A stretch of DNA of 64,000 nucleotides from Urophycis tenuis. Taxonomy: Eukaryota > Chordata > Actinopteri > Gadiformes > Phycidae. A program made the translations under genes and the position numbers. The DNA is taken from NCBI GenBank assembly GCA_036785325.1, contig JAXIVH010000001.1, forward strand, positions 8,425,213-8,489,212, read 5' to 3'. Under the pieces are notes generated by a model, which was not told where the DNA came from, made no database searches, and saw nothing but the letters and a program-made list of their open reading frames with translations. This document shows, one piece after another, positions 32,501 to 43,251 of this stretch (position 1 is the stretch's first letter; every line of letters starts with the position of its first letter).

Positions 32501-35500
32501 TTGTAGTTGTTGGGCCAGCAGTTGTAGTTGTTGGACCAGCTGTTGTAGTTGTTTGACCAGTTGTGGTAGTTGTTGGACCAGCTGTGGTAGTTGTTGGACC
32601 AGCTGTGGTAGTTGTTGGACCCTCAGTTGTGGTTGTGGGGCCAGCAATGGTAGTTGTTGGACCAGCTGATGTTGTTGTTGGGCCAGCAGTTATAGTTGTT
32701 GGACCAGCCGTTGTAGTTGTTGGATCAGCTGTGGTAGTTGTTGGACCAGCTGTGGTAGTTGTGGGGCCAGCAGTTGTAGTTGTCGGACCAGCTGTTGTTG
32801 ACGGGGGGCCAGCTGTGGTAGTTGTTGGACCAGCTGTGGTAGTTGATGGACCCTCAGTTGTGGTTGTAGGGCCAGCAGTGGTAGTTGTTGGACCAGCTGT
32901 GGTAGTTGTTGGACCCTCAGTTGTGGTTGTTGGGCCAGCAGTGGTAGTTGTTGGACCAGCTGTTGTTGTTGTGGGGTCAACAGTTGTAGTTGTTGGACCA
33001 GCCGTTGTAGTTGTTTGACTTGCTGTGGTAGTTGTTGGACCAGCTGTAGTATGTGTGGGGCCAGCAGTTGTAGTTGTGGGGCCAGCAGTTGTAGTTTTCA
33101 GACCAGCAGTTGTGGTTGTCGGACCAGCTGTTGTAGTTGTTGGGCCAGCAGTTGTAGTTGTTGGACCAGATGTTGTTGTTGTTGGACCAGCAGTTGTAGT
33201 TGTTGAACCAGCTGTTGTTGTTGTGGGGCCAGCAGTTGTAGTTGTTTGACCAGCTGTTGTAGTTGTTGGACCAGCTGTGGTAGTTGTTGGACCAGCTGTG
33301 GTAGTTTTTAGGCCAGCAGTTGTAGTTGTGGGGCCAGCCGTTGTAGTTGTCAGACCAGCAGTTGTGGTTGTCGGACCAGCTGTTGTAGTTGTTGGGCCAG
33401 AAGTTGTAGTTGTTGGACCAGCTGTTGTAGTTGTTGGACTAGTTGTGGTAGTTGTTGAACTAGCAGTGGTAGTTGTTGGACCAGCTGTGTTAGTTGTTGG
33501 ACCCTCAGTTGTGGTTGTGGGGCCAGCAGTGGTAGTTGTTGGACCAGCTGATGTTGTTGTGGGGCCAGCAGTTGTAGTTGTTGGACTAGCCGTTGTAGTT
33601 GTTGGATCAGCTGTGGTAGTTGTTGGACCAGCTGTGGTAGTTGTGGGGCCAGCAGTTGTAGTAGCTGTTGTTGAAGTGGGGCCAGCTGTGGTAGTTGTTG
33701 GACCAGCTGTGTTAGTTGATGGACCCTCAGTTATGGTTGTAGGGCCAGCAGTGGTAGTTGTTGGATCAGCTGTGGTAGTTGTTGGACCCTCAGTTGTAGT
33801 TGTTGGACCAGCCGTTGTAGTTGTTGGACCTGCTGTGGTAGTTGTTGGACCAGCTGTAGTAGATCTGGGTTCAGCAGTCGTAGTTGTGGGGCCAGCAGTT
33901 GTAGTTGTCAGACCAGAAGTTGTGGTTGTCGGACCAGCTGTTGTAGTTGTTGGGCCAGCAGTTGTAGTTGTTGGACTAGATGTTGTTGATGTTGGACCAG
34001 CAGTTGTAGTTGTTGGACCAGCTGTTGTTGTTGTGGGGCCAGCAGTTGTAGTTGTTGGACCAGCTGTTGTGGTTGTCGGACCAGCTGTTGTAGTTGTTGG
34101 GCCAGCAGTTGTAGATGTTGGACCAGCTGTGGTAGTTGTTGGACCAGCGGTGGTAGTTGTTGGACCAGCCGTGGTAGTTGTTGGACCCTCAGTTGTGGTT
34201 GTGGGGCCAGCAGTTGTAATTGTTGGACCAGCCGTTGTAGTTGTTGGATCAGCTGTGGTAGTTGTTGGACCAGCTGTGGTAGTTGTGGGGCCAGCAGTTG
34301 TAGTTGTCGGACCAGCTGTTGTTGATGTGGGGCCAGCTGTGGTAGTTGTTGGACCAGCTGTGGTAGTTGATGGACCCTCAGTTGTGGTTGTAGGGCCAGC
34401 AGTGGTAGTTGTTGGACCAGCTGTGGTAGTTGTTGGACCCTCAGTTGTGGTTGTTGGGCCAACAGTTGTAGTTGTTGGACCAGCCGTTGTAGTTGTTGGA
34501 CCTGCTGTGGTAGTTGTTGGACCAGCTGTAGTAGGTGTGAGGCCAGCAGTCGTAGTTGTGGGGCCATCAGTTGTAGTTGTCAGACCAGCAGTTGTGGTTG
34601 TCGGACCAGCTGTTGTAGTTGTTGGGCCAACAGTTGTAGTTGTTGGACCAGCCGTTGTAGTTGTTTGACCTGCTGTGGTAGTTGTTGGACCAGCTGTAGT
34701 AGGTGTGGGGCCAGCAGTCGTAGTTGTGGGGCCAGCAGTTGTAGCTGTCAGACCAGCAGTTGTGATTGTCAGACCAGCTGTTGTAGTTGTTGGGCCAGCA
34801 GTTGTAGTTGTTGGACCAGATTTTGTTGATGTTGGACCAGCAGTTGTAGTTGTTGGACTTGCAGTGGTAGTTGTTGGACCCGCAGTTGTGGTTGTTGGAT
34901 CAGCTGTGGTAGTTGTTGGACCAGCCTTTGTAGTTGTTGGACCTGCTGTGTTAGTTGATGGACCAGCTGTAGTAGGTGTGGGGCCAGCAGTTGTAGTTGT
35001 GGGGCCAGCAGTTGTAGTTGTCAGACCAGCAGTTGTGGTTGTCGGACCAGCTGTTATAGTTGTTGGGCCAGCAGTTGTAGTTGTTGGACCAGATGTTGTT
35101 GTTGTTGGACCAGCAGTTGTAGTTGTTGGACCAGCTGTTGTTGTTGTGGGACCAGCAGTTGTAGTTGTTGGACCAGCTGTTGTAGTTGTTGGACCAGCTG
35201 CGGTAGTTGTTGGACCAGCTGTGGTAGTTGTTAGGCCAGCAGTTGTAGTTGTGGGGCCAGCAGTTGTAGCTGTCAGACCAGCAGTTGTGATTGTCAGACC
35301 AGCTGTTGTTGATGTTGGACCAGCAGTTGTAGTTGTTGGACTTGCTGTGGTAGTCGTTGGACCCGCAGTTGTGGATGTTGGATCAGCTGTGGTAGTTGTG
35401 GGGCCAGCAGTTGTAGTTGAGGGGCCAGCAGTTGTAGTTGTGGGGCCAGCCATTGTAGTTATCAGACCAGCAGCTGTGGTTGTGGGGCCAGCAGTTGTAG

Positions 35501-38500
35501 TTGATGGACCAGCCGTTGAAGTTGTTGGATCAGCTGTGGTAGTTGACGTGGGGCCAGCTGTGGTAGTTGTTGGACCAGCTGTTGTAGTTGATGGACCCTC
35601 AGTTGTGGTTGTAGGGCCAGCAGTGGTAGTTATTGGACCAGCTGTGGTAGTTGTTGGACCCTCAGTTGTGGTTGTTGGGCCAGCAGTGGTAGTTATTGGA
35701 CCAGCTGTTGTAGTTGTTGGGCCAGCAGTTGTAGTTGTTGGACCAGATGTTGTTGATGTTGGACCAGCAGTTGTAGTTGTTGGACCAGTTGTTGTTGTGG
35801 GGCCAGCAGTTGTAGTTGTTGGACCAGCTGTTGTAGTTGTTTGACCAGCTGTGGTAGTTGTTGGACCAGCTGTGGTAGTTGTTGGACCAGCTGTGGTAGT
35901 TGTTGGACCCTCATTTGTGGTTGTTGGGCCAGCAGTGGTAGTTGTTGGACCAGCTGTTGTTGTGGGGCCAATAGTTGTAGTTGTTGGACCTGCTGTGTTA
36001 GTTGTTTGACCAGCTGTAGTAGGTGTGGGGCCAGCAGTCGTAGTTGTGGGGCCAGCAGTTGTAGTTGTCAGACCAGCAGTTGTGGTTGTAGGACCAGCTG
36101 TTGTAGTTGTTGGGCCAGCAGTTGTAGTCGTTGGACCAGATGTTGTTGATGTTGGACCAGCAGTTGTAGTTGTTGGACTTGCTGTGGTAGTTGTTGGACC
36201 CGCAGTTGTGGTTGTTGGATCAGCTGTGGTAGTTGTGGGGCCAGCAGTTGTACTTGAGGGGCCAGCAGTTGTTGATGTTGGACCAGGAGTTGTAGTTATC
36301 AGACCAGCAGCTGTGGTTGTGGGGCCAGCAGTTGTAGTTGTTGGACCAGCCGTTGTAGTTGTTGGACCAGCTGTGGTAGTTGTTGGACCAGCTTTGGTAG
36401 TTGTTAGGCCAGCAGTTGTAGTAGTTGGGCCAGCCGTTGTAGTTATCAGACCACCAGTTGTGGTTGTCGGACCAGCTGTTGTAGTTGTTGGGCCAGCAGT
36501 TGTAATTGTTGGACCAGCTGTTGTAGCTGTTGGACCAGTTGTGGTAATTGTGGGACCAGCTATGGTATTTGTTGGACCAGCTGTGGTAGTTGTTGGTCCC
36601 TCAGTTGTGGTTGTGGGGCCAGCAGTGGTAGTTGTTGGACCAGCTGATGTTGTTGTGGGGCCAGCAGTTGTAGTTGTCGGAGCAGCTGTTGTTGACGTGG
36701 GGCCAGCTGTGGTAGTTGTTGGACCAGCTGTGGTAGTTGATGGACCCTCAGTTGTGGTTGTAGGGCCAGCAGTGGTAGTTGTTGGACCAGCTGTGGTAGT
36801 TGTTGGACCCTCAGTTGTGGTTGTTGGGCCAGCAGTGGTAGTTGTTGGACCAGCTGTTGTTGTGGGGCCAATAGTTGTAGTTGTTGGACCAGCCGTTGTA
36901 GTTGTTGGACCTGCTGTGTTAGTTGTTTGACCAGCTGTAGTAGGTGTGGGGCCAGCAGTCGTAGTTGTGGGGCCAGCAGTTGTAGTTTTCAGACCAGCAG
37001 TTGTGGTTGTCGGACCAGCTGTTGTAGTTGTTGGGCCAGCAGTTGTAGTCGTTGGACCAGATGTTGTTGATGTTGGACCAGCAGTTGTAGTTGTTGGACT
37101 TGCTGTGGTAGGTGTTGGACCCGCAGTTGTGGTTGTTGGATCAGCTGTGGTAGTTGTGGGGCCAGCAGTTGTAGTTGAGGGGCCAGCAGTTGTAGTTATG
37201 GGGCCAGCCGTTGTAGTTATCAGACCAGCAGCTGTGGTTGTGGGGCCAGCAGTTGTAGTTGTTGGACCAGCCGTTGTAGTTGTTGGATCAGCTGTGGTAG
37301 TTGTTGGACCAGCTGTGGTAGTTGGGCCAGCAGTTGTAGTTGTCGGACCAGCTGTTGTTGACGTGGGGCCAGCTGTGGTAGTTGTTGGACCAGCTGTGGT
37401 AGTTGATGGACCCTCAGTTGTGGTTGTAGGGCCAGCAGTGGTAGTTGTTGGACCAGCTGTTGTAGTTGTTGGGCCAGCAGTTGTAGTTGTTGGACCAGAT
37501 GTTGTTGATGTTGGACCAGCAGTTGTAGTTGTTGGACCAGTTGTTGTTGTTGTGGGGCCAGCAGTTGTAGTTGTTGGACCAGCTGTTGTAGTTGTTTGAC
37601 CAGCTGTGGTAGTTGTTGGACCAGCTCTGGTAGTTGTTAGGCCAGCAGTTGTAGTTGTGGGGCCAGCCGTTGTAGTTGTCAGACCAGCAGTTGTGGTTGT
37701 CGGACCAGCTGTTGTAGTTGTTGGACCAGCTGTGGTAGCTGTAGGACCAGCTGTGGTAGTTATTGGACCCTCAGTTGTGGTTTTGGGGCCCGCAGTGGTA
37801 GTTGTTGGACCAGCTGATGTTGTTGTGGGGCCAGCAGTTGTAGTTGTTGGACCAGCCATTGTAGTTGTTGGATCAGCTGTGGTAGTTGTTGGACCAGCTG
37901 TGGTAGTTGTGGGGCCAGCAGTTTTAGTTGTCGGACCAGCTGTTGTTGACGTGGGGCCAGCTTTGGTAGTTGTTGGACCAGCTGTGGTAGTTGATGGACC
38001 CTCAGTTGTGGTTGTTGGGCCAGCAGTGGTAGTTGTTGGACCAGCTGATGTTGTGGGGCCAGCAGTTGTAGTTGTTGGACCAGCCATTGTAGTTGTTGGA
38101 TGAGCTGTGGTAGTTGTTGGACCAGCTGTGGTAGTTGTGGGGCCAGCAGTTGTAGTTGTCGGACCAGCTGTTGTTGATGTGGGGCCAGCTGTGGTAGTTG
38201 TTGGACCAGCTGTGGTAGTTGATGGCCCCTCAGTTGTGGTTGTAGGGCCAGCAGTGGTAGTTGTTGGTCCATCTGTGGTAGTTGTTGGACCCTCATTTGT
38301 GGTTGTTGTGCCAGCTGTGGTAGTTGTTGGACCAGCTGTGGTAGTTGTGGGGCCAGCAGTTGTAGTTGTGGGGCCAGCAGTTGTTGTTGTCAGACCAGCA
38401 GTTGTGGTTGTCGGACCAGCTGTTGTTGATGTGGGGCCAGCAGTGGTAGTTGTCGGACCGGCTGTTGTTGTTGGACCAGCTTTGGTAGTTGTGGGGCCAG

Positions 38501-41500
38501 CAGTTGTAGTTGTCGGACCAGCTGTTGTTGAAGTGGGGCCAGCTGTCGTAGTTGTTGGACCCTCAGTTGTGGTTGTAGGGGCAGCAGTGGTAGTTGTTGG
38601 ACCCGTAGTTGTGGTTGTTGGAACAGCTGTGGTAGTCGTAGGGTCAGCAATTGTAGTTGTGGGGCTAGCAGTTGTAGTTGTCGGACCAGCTGTAGTTGAC
38701 GTGGGGCCAGCAGTGGTAGTTGTTGGACCAGCTGTTGTAGTTGTTGGGCCAGCAGTTGTAGTTGTTTGACCAGATGTTGTTGATGTTGGACCAGCAGTTG
38801 TAGTTGTTGGACCAGTTGTTGTTGTTGTGGGGCCAGCAGTTGTAGTTGTTGGACCAGCTGTTGTAGTTGTTTGACCAGCTGTGGTAGTTGTTGGACCAGC
38901 TCTGGTAGTTGTTAGGCCAGCAGTTGTAGTTGTGGGGCCAGCCGTTGTAGTTGTCAGACCAGCAGTTGTGGTTGTCGGACCAGCTGTTGTAGTTGTTGGA
39001 CCAGCTGTGGTAGTTGTAGGACCAGCTGTGGTAGTTGTTGGACCCTCAGTTGTGGTTTTGGGGCCCGCAGTGGTAGTTGTTGGACCAGCTGATGTTGTTG
39101 TGGGGCCAGCAGTTGTAGTTGTTGGACCAGCCATTGTAGTTGTTGGATCAGCTGTGGTAGTTGTTGGACCAGCTGTGGTAGTTGTGGGGCCAGCAGTTTT
39201 AGTTGTCGGACCAGCTGTTGTTGACGTGGGGCCAGCTTTGGTAGTTGTTGGACCAGCTGTGGTAGTTGATGGACCCTCAGTTGTGGTTGTTGGGCCAGCA
39301 GTGGTAGTTGTTGGACCAGCTGATGTTGTGGGGCCAGCAGTTGTAGTTGTTGGACCAGCCATTGTAGTTGTTGGATGAGCTGTGGTAGTTGTTGGACCAG
39401 CTGTGGTAGTTGTTGGGCCAGCAGTTGTAGTTGTCGGACCAGCTGTTGTTGATGTGGGGCCAGCTGTGGTAGTTGTTGGACCAGCCGTGGTAGTTGATGG
39501 ACCCTCAGTTGTGGTTGTAGGGCCAGCAGTGGTAGTTGTTGGTCCATCTGTGGTAGTTGTTGGACCCTCAGTTGTGGTTGTTGTGCCAGCTGTGGTAGTT
39601 GTTGGACCAGCTGTGGTAGTTGTGGGGCCAGCAGTTGTAGTTGTGGGGCCAGCAGTTGTTGTTGTCAGACCAGCAGTTGTGGTTGTCGGACCAGCTGTTG
39701 TTGATGTGGGGCCAGCAGTGGTAGTTGTCGGACCGGCTGTTGTTGTTGGACCAGCTTTGGTAGTTGTGGGGCCAGCAGTTGTAGTTGTCGGACCAGCTGT
39801 TGTTGAAGTGGGGCCAGCTGTCGTAGTTGTTGGACCCTCAGTTGTGGTTGTAGGGGCAGCAGTGGTAGTTGTTGGACCCGTAGTTGTGGTTGTTGGAACA
39901 GCTGTGGTAGTCGTAGGGTCAGCAATTGTAGTTGTGGGGCTAGCAGTTGTAGTTGTCGGACCAGCTGTAGTTGACGTGGGGCCAGCTGTGGTAGTTGTTG
40001 GACCAGCTGTGGTAGTTGATGGACCCTCAGTTGTGGTTGTAGGGGCAGCAGTGGTAGTTGTTGGACCCGCAGTTGTGGTTGTTGGAACAGCTGTGGTAGT
40101 TGTTGGACCAGCTGTTTTAGTTGTTGGGCCAGCAGTTGTAGTTGTTGGACCAGATGTTGATGATGTTGGACCAGCAGTTGTAGTTGTTGGACCAGTTGTT
40201 GTTGTTGTGGGGCCAGCAGTTGTAGTTGTTTGACCAGCTGTTGTAGTTGTTTGACCAGCTGTGGTAGTTGTTGTACCAGCTGTGGTAGTTGTTAGGCCAG
40301 CAGTTGTAGTTGTGGGGCCAACCGTTGTAGTTGTCAGACCAGCAGTTGTGGTTGTCGGACCAGCTGTTGTAGTTGTTGGACCAGCTGTGGTAGTTGTAGG
40401 ACCAGCTGTGGTAGTTGTTGGACCCTCAGTTGTGGTTTTGGGGCCCGCAGTGGTTGTTGTTGGACCAGCTGATGTTGTTGTGGGGCCAGCAGTTGTAGTT
40501 GTTGGACCAGCCATTGTAGTTGTTGGATCAGCTGTGGTAGTTGTTGGACCAGCTGTGGTAGTTGTGGGGCCAGCAGTTGTAGTTGTTGGACCAGCTGTTG
40601 TTGATGTGGGGCCAGCTGTGGTTGTTGTTGGACCAGCTGTGGTAGTTGATGGACCCTCAGTTGTGGTTGTAGGGCCAGCAGTGGTAGTTGTTGGTCCAGC
40701 TGTGGTAGTTGTTGGACCCTCAGTTGTGGTTGTTGTGCCAGCAGTGGTAGTTGTTGGACCAGCTGTGGTAGTTGTGGGGCCAGCAGTTGTAGTTGTGGGG
40801 CCAGCAGTTGTTGTTGTCAGACCAGCAGTTGTGGTTGTCGGACCAGCTGTTGTAGTTGTTTGGCCAGCAGTTGTAGTTGTTGGACCAGCTGTTGTTGATG
40901 TGGGGCCAGCAGTGGTAGTTGTCGGACCGGCTGTTGTTGTTGGACCAGCTTTGGTAGTTGTGGGGCCAGCAGTTGTAGTTGTCGGACCAGCTGTTGTTGA
41001 AGTGGGGCCAGCTGTGGTAGTTGTTGGACCCTCAGTTGTGGTTGTAGGGGCAGCAGTGGTAGTTGTTGGACCCGCAGTTGTGGTTGTTGGAACAGCTGTG
41101 GTAGTTGTAGGGTCAGCAGTTGTAGTTGTGGGGCTAGCAGTTGTAGTTGTCGGAACAGCTGTAGTTGACGTGGGGCCAGCTGTGGTAGTTGTTGGACCAG
41201 CTGTGGTAGTTGATGGACCCTCAGTTGTGGTTGTAGGGCCAGCAGTGGTAGTTGTTGGACCAGCTGTTGTTGATGTGGGGCCAGCAGAGGTAGTTGTTGG
41301 ACCCGTAGTTGCCTGATCATCTGTTGTTGACGTGGGGCCAGCTGTGGTAGTTCTTGGAGCCTCAGTTGTGGTTGTAGGGCCAGATGTGGTAGTTCTTGGA
41401 ACTGCTGTGGTAGTTGTAGGGCCAGCAGTGGTACTTGTTGGACCCGCAGTTGTGGTTGTTGGTCCAGCTGTGGTAGTTGTTGGACCTTCAGTTGTGGTTG

Positions 41501-42210
41501 TTGGATCAGCTGTGGTAGTTGTTGGACCTGCAGTTGTGGTTGTTGGACCAGTTGTCGTTGTGGGGCTAGCAGTTGTGGTTTTTGGACCAGCTGTGGTAGT
41601 GGTTTGACCCACAGTTGTCGTTGTAGGACCAGCTGTTGTTGTTGTTGGTCCTGCTGTGGTAGTTGTTTGGCCAGCTTTGGTAGTTGTTGGGCCAGCTATG
41701 GTAGTTGTTGTACCTGCAGTTGTGGTTATTGGACCAGCTGATGTAGTTGTGGGTTCAGCAGTTTTAGTTGTTGGACTCACTGTTGTTGTGGGACCACCAG
41801 TGGTAGTTGTTGGACCAGCTGTTGTTGTTGTGGGGCCATCAGTAGTAGTTGTTGGACCTACTGTGGTAGTATACTGACTCTCTGGTGTAGTTGTTGCATC
41901 CACTATCGTCACAAATAACACTGTAAAATATTTATGCAAAATATTGAATTTGAACCATCATCAACATGTATTGTTATTATCAGGGTAAATTTTTTATAAA
42001 TAATATACATTTTGTGTTAAATGTTTGATTTTTTCACATTATTATTAATACTTTAATCCACTACAATCATCACTATAACATTTTCCAACTCAATCCTATT
42101 ACTTAATAGTTGCCTAATAGTTTGTAATTCGGCTGCTGTTACAGAGTTTGTCATAACTTACCGAGAACATACAGGGAAGTTGTCTTCAATCTGTTCCTAT
42201 TCTTTTCCAT
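14368..42210 (-). CDS. Giant threonine-rich mucin-like surface protein with SEA-like domain, six coding exons
   Basis: I joined the exons by splice signals: 42210-42162, 41920-15717, 15184-15038, 14944-14880, 14791-14646 and 14537-14368. Donors are GTAAGT, GTAAGT, GTAATA, GTCAGT and GTCAGT, and every acceptor ends in AG. Intron phases 1, 0, 0, 2, 1 match throughout. The total of 26,781 nt is divisible by three and gives 8,926 residues. Order of parts: signal peptide (about 1-25), PTTTTAG-type heptads to residue 8751, SEA-like domain (about 8760-8870), Thr/Ser stalk, and a C-terminal hydrophobic stretch (VVALLLFSSLFHTLC) typical of a GPI signal or a very short membrane anchor. By composition the protein should be densely O-glycosylated and cell-surface or shed. 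I saw no cysteine in the repeat exon, so disulfide-linked gel formation is unlikely. There are no von Willebrand domains, so this is not a secreted gel mucin of the MUC2 type. I recognise no specific orthologue; the coding structure is strong, the cellular role is inference. Confidence 0.88.
14646..15184 (-). CDS. Three exons encoding the SEA-like domain
   Basis: Exons 15184-15038 (49 codons), 14944-14880 (65 nt) and 14791-14646 (146 nt) encode one SEA-like module. Its first part contains GYLLLQFRINRQFLPAYNNP followed by SQEFKAISRNITTE, the second GYRHVYPRTFRRSRLRSLW, the third EGSVGATLDLIFTNQSVVPN and a helical tail with SVEDALN. This matches the SEA pattern of a first strand and helix, a Tyr/Phe-rich centre, and a strand after GSV. 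In mucins such as MUC1 cleavage occurs in GSVVV; here GSV is kept but is followed by GA. Sequons are NIT, NQS, NIT, NMT and NTS. SEA domains act in assembly or self-cleavage of extracellular glycoproteins. Confidence 0.78.
15717..41920 (-). repeat. 26.2-kb single exon of 21-bp (PTTTTAG) tandem repeats
   Basis: This exon starts after a TTTTACAG acceptor and stops at a GTAAGT donor. It is open for 8,735 codons and is made almost entirely of 21-bp units encoding PTTTTAG, roughly 1,240 of them. Variants recur at fixed positions: EG, SAG, TS for TT, AGL, ADP, and short units lacking one Thr codon. Length changes are always in multiples of three bases. About four residues in seven are Thr. The first units (TTTPESQYTTTVGP) and last units (SLLVTTAVP, which overlaps the donor read-through) are the most diverged. 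The coding strand is rich in A and C, so the plus strand is rich in G and T. The repeats presumably form an extended O-glycosylated mucin stalk. Confidence 0.93.
41921..42161 (-). other. First coding intron of the mucin-like gene
   Basis: A 241-bp phase-1 intron lies between the signal-peptide exon and the giant exon, with a GTAAGT donor (plus 42156-42161) and a TTTTACAG acceptor (plus 41921-41928). Confidence 0.8.
42162..42210 (-). CDS. Start-codon and signal-peptide exon of the giant mucin-like gene
   Basis: This 49-nt coding part begins at an ATG with G at -3 and G at +4 and ends at a GTAAGT donor. It encodes MEKNRNRLKTTSLYVL plus the first base of a valine. Spliced to the next exon it continues LFVTIVDATTT. 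The result is a typical signal peptide: basic n-region, hydrophobic core from about residue 12 to 23, and likely cleavage after A25. A pyrimidine-rich acceptor-like sequence ending in TAG at about 42222-42224 sits just upstream, so an additional non-coding 5' exon is likely at higher coordinates. I did not find a convincing TATA box. Confidence 0.8.
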
Positions 42211-42224
42211 TTCTTTTGCGTCTA

Positions 42225-43200
42225 TGAAACAGAAAAGTAAGAAGGATCTATTTACTTCAGAGTTTTGTATGTTTTCTATTTTGAGTTCAGATGATCTCTA
42301 TCAGTCACTCCCAAAGGAAATGTAATTTCAAATTTTCATTTAAAAGCACCCTATCTCACCATATCACTTAATCAGTGTGTTTGTATTTAAGCTAAAGAGC
42401 TAAAGATGTTTAGGGGATTGGCTTTCACAAGGTAGTTTGCTCTGGCTGATAACCCTGTCTGCTTACTTATGACAGAGTTCAGGTATATGCTTAGGAACCT
42501 TCGTTATGGAACAGACCCCTAGAGTCTGAACAAGCACTATTGCAGATGGGCAAAATATTAATCAAAACTAGTAAGCATGGGAAATGTTACACGTGTTGTG
42601 TTACTTTTGCTTTGAATATGCATCACAATCATGCAAACCAGTATAGCAAAAGTATACTACATCATACATCCTAACCAGTAAAGTGAAAGTAGACTACACT
42701 CAAATATACTAAATATTAATAAAATGTTAGATGTAGAATGTTAACAAAATATAAAATTCCCTTTTCTGAGGAAAATGCTTATAGTTGGATGAGCCAACTC
42801 ATCATGTGTGCAATTTTCTGTGACTATGTTAACATGCTAATGCTAGTAAAGGCTTATACTAAAGTGTTATAATCCCTGGGCTGCTTTGAAGCATACTTGT
42901 GATTGATTGAATACTGTCGGCCCATTTTCATAGTGTAATATGTGCATAATGCTGATGTTTATCTCGATGATATGATACCTCAATGATGGTCATTTGGGTT
43001 TATGTTTCATGACAATAAAAAACTTTTTTTTTTTTTTAACTTTGAAGGTACAGAATAATCTATCCTTACCCTTGAGGCAAAAGTATTCTGCATGTCAAAT
43101 AAGGCCCATATACCAAGTGTCTGAATGTTTTCAGTGCAAGAGGGCTGCCTTTGACCATTATAGTTAGCCCTGTCGTCAAAGTGGCACTTAACCTTAGCAC
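42225..43200. other. Upstream flank of the mucin-like gene
   Basis: This stretch should hold the 5' intron or promoter of the mucin-like gene. I see an acceptor-like sequence at its edge but no convincing TATA box or CpG-rich promoter. No coding region is supported. Confidence 0.4.
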
Positions 43201-43251
43201 CACATATAGAACCACAGATTGAGACCAGCTCAATCTGTGGTTCTATGTGTG
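43201..43251. repeat. Near-perfect 23-bp hairpin
   Basis: AGAACCACAGATTGAG at 43208-43223 pairs exactly with 43229-43244 across a 5-base loop. The stem extends outward to 43201 and 43251 with one mismatch. It could be a foldback repeat or the centre of a palindromic element. Confidence 0.9.

Noticed and set aside
16901..41320. Minus-strand open frames rich in QQLPQLVQQL
   Set aside because: They are a shifted frame of the same repeat and are shorter and interrupted; the PTTTTAG frame is continuous over the whole exon.
15823..41877. Long plus-strand open frames (VVVVGPAV type, up to about 800 residues)
   Set aside because: They are the antisense reading of the 21-bp repeat, which has no stop triplets in that frame. 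They break at scattered variants and have no splice or start logic.
15717..41920. A CRISPR-like or satellite array
   Set aside because: The units are contiguous coding repeats with no spacers, in a eukaryotic gene with flanking splice sites.
41921..41939. Met at 41939 as the protein start
   Set aside because: It lies inside the intron, immediately before a strong acceptor; the joined upstream exon gives a better signal peptide.
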